Shown here piece by piece: positions 59,911 through 64,000 of a stretch of DNA of 64,000 bases (its first letter is position 1; each line of letters begins with the position of its first letter). This DNA comes from Amycolatopsis xylanica (GTDB lineage: Bacteria > Actinomycetota > Actinomycetes > Mycobacteriales > Pseudonocardiaceae): assembly GCF_900107045.1 (NCBI RefSeq), contig NZ_FNON01000013.1, forward strand, positions 124,001 through 188,000, written 5' to 3'. The notes below the pieces were generated by a model. It was not told the DNA's origin. It saw only the letters and a program-made list of their open reading frames with translations, and did not search any database. The position numbers and the translations under genes were made by a program.

Positions 59911-61001
59911 GTCACCTCCATCCACAGCCGATCGCCGGTCACGACGGTGGCGACTTCGACGTAACGCGGTCGAAAAGCCGGAAGGGCGTGCGCGGGCGCG
60001 TCGCTGACCACGCTGACGCGGACCTGGCTCGGAGTGCGGACAATGGTGGCACGCACGTCCGAAATCGCGGAGGTCATCGCCGCCGAGGCGGGTTCGACGA
60101 GTTCGCGACGAATCGGGGCGGGTAGTTCACGTGGCTCGCCGCGAACCGCGAACTGCACTGAGATGCCCTTGCGTTCGGCCACGTCGACACCGGCGCCGAG
60201 TTCGTGCACCAGGCGATCGGAGACGTCGTCGGCCTCAGCGAAGAGGCGCCGCAGCTTGGCCGCTTCGACCGCACATCGGCGCCGTACGTCCGCATCTGAC
60301 GGATCGAGCGATTCGTCGGCGAGGCCGGAGAGCAACGGCACCGCCGTGTGGGCCAGCGCGGCGTATCGCTCGCGGTGATCGCGATGCCGCTGCGCGCCGA
60401 TGGCCTCCGCGGTACGCAGCCGATCTTCGGTCGTGGCCACCGCCGCGGCCCGGTCAGCGACCCGGCGGAACACCTCGAACGCGACGGCGACCGCCAGCAC
60501 GAAACCGCAGGCCGACAGCGCCGTGATGCCCATGTTGGCCAGCACCGGCAGGCTGGGCGGGCCGGTCAAGAGCAGCTGCGTGGCCGTGAGAAGCAAGTGC
60601 ACGCCGGTGAACGTGGCGATCGCCCGCAGTCCGGAATGCAGGAACAACAGCACGCCATACCAGGCGATCAGCCCGAACGACCAGTGTTCCGGCCGCAGAT
60701 GGTCACCCGCGGGAACCGCGGACGTCGCCAGAATCGACGCGCCGAACGTCAGGATCGTGCCCGGCCAGCGCGCCGCCATAGGAATCTCCCTGTGCCGCAT
60801 GGCGAACCAGGCGCTCCCTGCGGCGACCGTGGTAAGCAGCCCGAACGCGGTCCACTCCGGCCAGACCGCGTGGTACCGGCCGGAGCTCGTCACCAGTTGC
60901 GGCAGACACAAAAGGAACTGCGTCGTCACGGTCACCATCAGGGCGGCGATCCACGCTCCGCGCAGCAGCCGATCCGAGATGCGAGTGGCGATGTCGCTCA
61001 T
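59886..61001 (-). CDS. Membrane sensor protein resembling a degenerate histidine kinase
   Basis: The 371-residue protein has about five to six membrane helices (1-175), a helical segment (180-245) similar in position to a DHp domain, and a C-terminal region of about 110 residues. The phosphoacceptor-type His motif is not clear, and the N- and G-boxes of the ATPase domain are absent, so it is probably not an active kinase. Its ATG overlaps the stop of the true kinase (ATGA, 61001-60998). It may form a heteromer with that kinase as a signal-sensing partner. Confidence 0.75.
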   Translation of the reverse strand: MSDIATRISDRLLRGAWIAALMVTVTTQFLLCLPQLVTSSGRYHAVWPEWTAFGLLTTVAAGSAWFAMRHREIPMAARWPGTILTFGASILATSAVPAGDHLRPEHWSFGLIAWYGVLLFLHSGLRAIATFTGVHLLLTATQLLLTGPPSLPVLANMGITALSACGFVLAVAVAFEVFRRVADRAAAVATTEDRLRTAEAIGAQRHRDHRERYAALAHTAVPLLSGLADESLDPSDADVRRRCAVEAAKLRRLFAEADDVSDRLVHELGAGVDVAERKGISVQFAVRGEPRELPAPIRRELVEPASAAMTSAISDVRATIVRTPSQVRVSVVSDAPAHALPAFRPRYVEVATVVTGDRLWMEVTWRPATSR

Positions 61002-62137
61002 CCCGGCCACCGCCAGCGGACCGTGGTGCCGGCGCCCGGCCGTGACTCGACCGTGGCGTACCCGCCCGCGGTCGCCATCCGGCCGACGATCGAACCGGAG
61101 ACGCCGCGCCGATGTGGCGGCACCGAACCGGGATCGAATCCGCGACCGGTGTCCGCGAGCTCGACCACGATGCCGGACTCGTCGACGCGGGCCGTGAGCG
61201 AGGCCTTGTCGACCCCGGCGTGCTGCTCGACGTTGGCGACGGCTTCGCGGACGCCGTGCAGTATGCCGAACGCGGCCGTGGACGGCATGGGAAGTGGTCC
61301 TTCGACGAGGTGATCGAGACGGGTCGCGGAGTCCTCGACGAGCGTGGAAAGCATCGCGGCGAGGTCAACGTGACCCGCGCCGAGCCCGGGAGCTTCGGCC
61401 AGCGCCTCCAAATCACGGTTCGCCCGCTCGGGCAGCCAGTCGAAGCGGCCGGTACCGGTCGCGACCATGAGCAGCGTCGCGCTCGCCGTGTCATGCAGCA
61501 TGGCGAGGTATTCGCGCTCCCCCGCGCGCCTGGCGGCCTCGACGGACGCGTGCCTGCGCAACGCGGCGGCGCGAACCTCACCACGGTCGGCATTGCGCAC
61601 CCAGGTCCGGATCAGCAGGTACCCGCCCCTGGCCAGCGCGGCTTCGACGACCAACCTGACCACCGGCGCGACCGGCGGCCAGCCACCAGGCGGCCCGGCG
61701 AGCTTGTTTCCCGCCCAGTAGGCGCCTATGGCCACCGCGGACAGCCCGGCCGCGACCAGCGGCTTCGAGTTCCATTCGAACTGAGTGGTTCCCGAGGTCA
61801 CCGAGGTGAATACGAACACCCAGCTGTCCACCGGCTGTGGTCCGGTTTTCAGCTGGCTCAGCCCGATGGCGACGACCGTCGCCGCTTGTACGGCGGCCAC
61901 CCAGTGCGCATACGGCCATTTGAGCCTTGACAGGCACCAGGCCACCAGCAGCGCGACGGCTACGGCCGTGAAGACAAGGACGTCGTGAGCGACAGTCAAG
62001 AGCCCGAGTAGGCCACACGGAATCACCAGCACGGCACGCGCCTGCACGGCGAAACGGGTGAGCGTACGGTTCAGCTCGCGCTCACCGGGACCCCGGCCGT
62101 CGCGAACACGGACGGCACCGGACCGTGCTGCCGTCAC
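60998..62137 (-). CDS. Membrane histidine kinase (NarX/DesK-like)
   Basis: This 379-residue kinase has several N-terminal membrane helices (about 35-185). A HisKA_3-like helix has the phosphoacceptor motif AMLHDTASATLLM. A HATPase domain has an N-box REAVANVEQHA and a G-box ADTGRGFDPG. GTG 62137 follows GGGGG (62143-62147). An in-frame GTG at 62194 is possible but would place the inverted repeat at 62153-62173 inside the gene. It is the first gene of the operon kinase, sensor-like protein, response regulator. Confidence 0.88.
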   Translation of the reverse strand: MTAARSGAVRVRDGRGPGERELNRTLTRFAVQARAVLVIPCGLLGLLTVAHDVLVFTAVAVALLVAWCLSRLKWPYAHWVAAVQAATVVAIGLSQLKTGPQPVDSWVFVFTSVTSGTTQFEWNSKPLVAAGLSAVAIGAYWAGNKLAGPPGGWPPVAPVVRLVVEAALARGGYLLIRTWVRNADRGEVRAAALRRHASVEAARRAGEREYLAMLHDTASATLLMVATGTGRFDWLPERANRDLEALAEAPGLGAGHVDLAAMLSTLVEDSATRLDHLVEGPLPMPSTAAFGILHGVREAVANVEQHAGVDKASLTARVDESGIVVELADTGRGFDPGSVPPHRRGVSGSIVGRMATAGGYATVESRPGAGTTVRWRWPG

Positions 62138-62152
62138 CTGAGCCCCCGCTCG

Positions 62153-62173
62153 GTTACCTTCACTCAAGGTAAC
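62153..62173. promoter_or_regulatory. Inverted repeat GTTACCTT-CACTC-AAGGTAAC
   Basis: Perfect 8-base arms around a 5-base centre lie 16 bases upstream of the kinase GTG. This is a good size and place for a dimeric repressor operator controlling the signalling operon. Confidence 0.45.
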
Positions 62174-62293
62174 GCACCATCGCCTTTCGACCACAACCGA
62201 AGATCTTCAGCGCTCTCGTCGACCGGCTCACAACTGACGGCAAATCGTCGAAAGTGTCCGCGACGGCGAGTTCACCCGTTCCGATGACCTGGA

Positions 62294-62704
62294 CTAGCAG
62301 GTCTGCGACGCTTCGCCGACCTCGTCGTCGTGCACCCGGACCCACATCGCCGGCCTGCCGCGCCGGTCGATCGGAACGTTGTAGACGATCTTTCCGGTTG
62401 CCTGCTTTTTCCTGATAACCCGCCCGTAGCAGTTACCCGCGATGGCCACGCCGTCCCAGTCTTCGATCAGCGAGGTCTGCCGTCCCGGTGCCAGCGTCCG
62501 GTAATCGGAGTTGCAGGGTTTGGGCCCGACGAGATACTCCCCGTCCGTGCACCAGTGGTGCATCGCCGTGACCGTCGCCCGGCTGCTGGTGTTCTTGATG
62601 ACGCCGCAGCAGAACGGCAAGGCCGACGCGGGCGCCGGCGTCACCACCCCGGCCAGCGCGGTCATTGCCAGCACACTCGCGGCGAGCGCGGTTCGCTTGG
62701 TCAT
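62294..62704 (-). CDS. Secreted cysteine-containing protein of unknown function
   Basis: No family is recognised. The 136-residue product has a signal peptide (about 1-29, ending ASA) and a mature domain of about 107 residues with six cysteines (FCCG, HWCTDG, KPCNSD, GNCYG and a final Cys). That suggests up to three disulphides. ATG 62704 follows GAGGGGA. It stands alone between the kinase operon and the 62999 gene. Confidence 0.78.
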   Translation of the reverse strand: MTKRTALAASVLAMTALAGVVTPAPASALPFCCGVIKNTSSRATVTAMHHWCTDGEYLVGPKPCNSDYRTLAPGRQTSLIEDWDGVAIAGNCYGRVIRKKQATGKIVYNVPIDRRGRPAMWVRVHDDEVGEASQTC

Positions 62705-62998
62705 TATTCGTCCCCTCACAGTGGCAGTATCCGAACGTGATCAACACTGCTGAGCGGACCTTGCACAATCCTTGTCACCCCCGCTGACCAGGGCTTGCGA
62801 GTGGTTGAGGAAGGCGAGTGCGTCCGGGCGCTCACAATGTTCGGCCCAGCCCGCAGGGTGGTGTCGACGAGACCGTCGCGGATCCGGGCCCGCGCGGATG
62901 TGGTGCGGCGCGAGCCGGAATTGACGCACCGGCTGTGGATTTCCGCAGGCGGAAGCGCACTCCCGTAACGGGCACCGCGCGCGTGGCGACTAGCCCGC

Positions 62999-63502
62999 AT
63001 GAACTCGCGTCGTTCGTCGTCTTCGACGATTCCGCTTGATCCGGATGTGCTGGAGCTGGCCCGTGAGATCGTGGGCGCGCATTATCCGCCCGAACTCGAC
63101 CTGTTCGACGTCATCGTCGCCGAGTTCCGGCGCGACCCGGATCGGCTGCTGAAGCCGGACACGCTGCGCGCGCCGGTGGGTATCGGCGTGGATCTGGCAC
63201 TGATGACGCCGTATGTGCTGGCGGCGGCCGCCTATCTGGGAAACGTCCTGGTGGAGAAGACCGCCGACAAGGCACTGGACTCGGTGAGCGGCCGCATCGC
63301 CAAGGCGTGGGCCGCGCGCAGGAAAGCCAAGGCCGAAGGCGTCGCGCTCGAGGTGGCGGGAACCGGGGAACAGGCCGATCTCACGATGGTCATCACGGTC
63401 CATCTGACGGGCAAGGGAGCCACTCCCGAGGTTGCGCGCGAGATCGCCGGGAAGGTGAGCGACGCGTTATCGCCCGGAACGTCGTCCGATGACCACCACT
63501 GA
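62999..63502 (+). CDS. Hypothetical protein with acidic N terminus and hydrophobic centre
   Basis: I do not recognise this 167-residue protein. An N-terminal helical part (LDPDVLELAREIVGAHYPPELDLFDVIVAEF) is followed by a hydrophobic stretch near 65-85 (IGVDLALMTPYVLAAAAYLGNV), a basic helix and a beta-rich tail with VALEVAGTGEQADLTMVITVHL. It overlaps the next gene by 14 bases, so the two are probably cotranscribed and functionally linked. Confidence 0.7.
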   Translation: MNSRRSSSSTIPLDPDVLELAREIVGAHYPPELDLFDVIVAEFRRDPDRLLKPDTLRAPVGIGVDLALMTPYVLAAAAYLGNVLVEKTADKALDSVSGRIAKAWAARRKAKAEGVALEVAGTGEQADLTMVITVHLTGKGATPEVAREIAGKVSDALSPGTSSDDHH

Positions 63503-64000
63503 CGTTCGCGTGGAAACCGCGCCCTCGGCGGGGCGCGGGCGATACGCGTTGCTCATCGTGGTGCTGTTGCTCGCCGGTGTGCTGGTCGGAAGCCTTCTGC
63601 ACAGCCAATTCCTCGGGCGATCGTGGGTGGAGGCCATTCAGGCCTGCGGAAAGACAAGACCACTGGCGACCGCCGCCGACACACCGGCACAGAGCCTGGA
63701 GAAGTCCCAGCAGTGGCTTGACTGCGTGACACCGGTCGAACGACGTCGCGGACTCGTCTCGCTCAGTGGCGCCTTGCTGGTCCTTCTGCTCGCTCTCGGG
63801 TTGACACAGTTGTTGCCCCGCAGGCTTTTCCGCCGCGCCGGTCCGGTCAGCGTCGCGCCGGCGGTGTGGCAGGAACGCGCGGAGAACGCGGTGCGGTCGA
63901 TGCGCCGCCGGGTGGCCGCACCGCAGGTGGTGTTCGGCTCGCTGGCGCTGCGGGAGGCGTTCACCATCCGGTTCCTGCGCTGGACGCGGATGGTGCTGCC
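63489..64000 (+). CDS. Membrane protein, possibly M48-like peptidase, 5' part only
   Basis: The frame from ATG 63489 runs off the window (170 residues visible). It has a membrane helix near residues 20-40, an extracellular loop with two cysteines (IQACGKT and WLDCVT), a second helix near 90-110 and a cytoplasmic segment reading VVFGSLALREAFTIRFLRWTRMVLP. That last segment resembles the strand before the zinc motif of M48/M56-type membrane peptidases (xAFxxGxxRxxIVLP). No HExxH is in view, so the family is a guess. Confidence 0.55.
   Translation, partial: MTTTDVRVETAPSAGRGRYALLIVVLLLAGVLVGSLLHSQFLGRSWVEAIQACGKTRPLATAADTPAQSLEKSQQWLDCVTPVERRRGLVSLSGALLVLLLALGLTQLLPRRLFRRAGPVSVAPAVWQERAENAVRSMRRRVAAPQVVFGSLALREAFTIRFLRWTRMVL

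Overview
The window is high-GC actinomycete DNA with frequent GTG and TTG starts, ATGA/GTGA gene overlaps, BTAD-type (SARP/AfsR) regulators and a StrR-like activator. It most resembles the Pseudonocardiales, for example an Amycolatopsis-like genome. That placement is inferred from style and gene content, because no rRNA or housekeeping marker is present. No tRNA, rRNA, CRISPR array or insertion sequence was seen.

Bases 1-9600 look like a small NRPS-like biosynthetic cluster. It holds the 5' end of a probable class III aminotransferase, a B12-type radical SAM enzyme, a CocE-like hydrolase, a three-gene ABC-2 exporter (COG4586/COG4587/COG3694 type), a stub adenylation tail plus carrier protein, a free-standing condensation domain, and a StrR/ParB-like activator. 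Bases 9.7-25.4 kb hold a secreted Lys/Ala-rich protein, a NarL-type regulator divergent from an AfsR-like regulator, an operon of methyltransferase, thiolase-like, DUF35, TIGR03084-like and MFS genes, a secreted Ig-like protein, a GAF-SpoIIE phosphatase, an M43 metalloprotease and a second methyltransferase. Two exact copies of a 46-bp palindromic repeat lie in gaps in this part.

Bases 25.5-38.6 kb hold a SnoaL-like gene and a MerR regulator sharing a dyad promoter, a doubly truncated LuxR/prolyl-oligopeptidase junction, a GT2 glycosyltransferase, secreted proteins, and a two-gene pair of a secreted NHL beta-propeller and a 1018-residue secreted helical protein with a hydrophobic centre. At 38.7-48.0 kb is a stress/energy region: a CBS-BON and double-UspA operon behind a DevR-box-like palindrome, and a six-gene Hyf/Ehr membrane complex whose catalytic-type subunit lacks the [NiFe]-binding cysteines. 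A DUF4132 protein follows, with a truncated MoxR-like remnant behind it.

Bases 51.7-62.2 kb (minus strand) are a lasso-peptide cluster: cyclase C, RRE protein B1, protease B2, three tandem precursors too short for ordinary gene finding, and a heterodimeric ABC exporter. A SARP regulator and a kinase / sensor-like / response-regulator operon lie directly upstream. The three precursors share a 22-residue leader with YxxP and Thr-Gly at its end, and each core has Glu at position 8. This is the strongest candidate for an undescribed system.

Several gene remnants lie at the joints between blocks: an SDR tail, a VOC fragment, a PLP-decarboxylase fragment, an MBL tail, a MoxR head, and the LuxR/POP junction. 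This suggests repeated deletion in an accessory chromosomal region.
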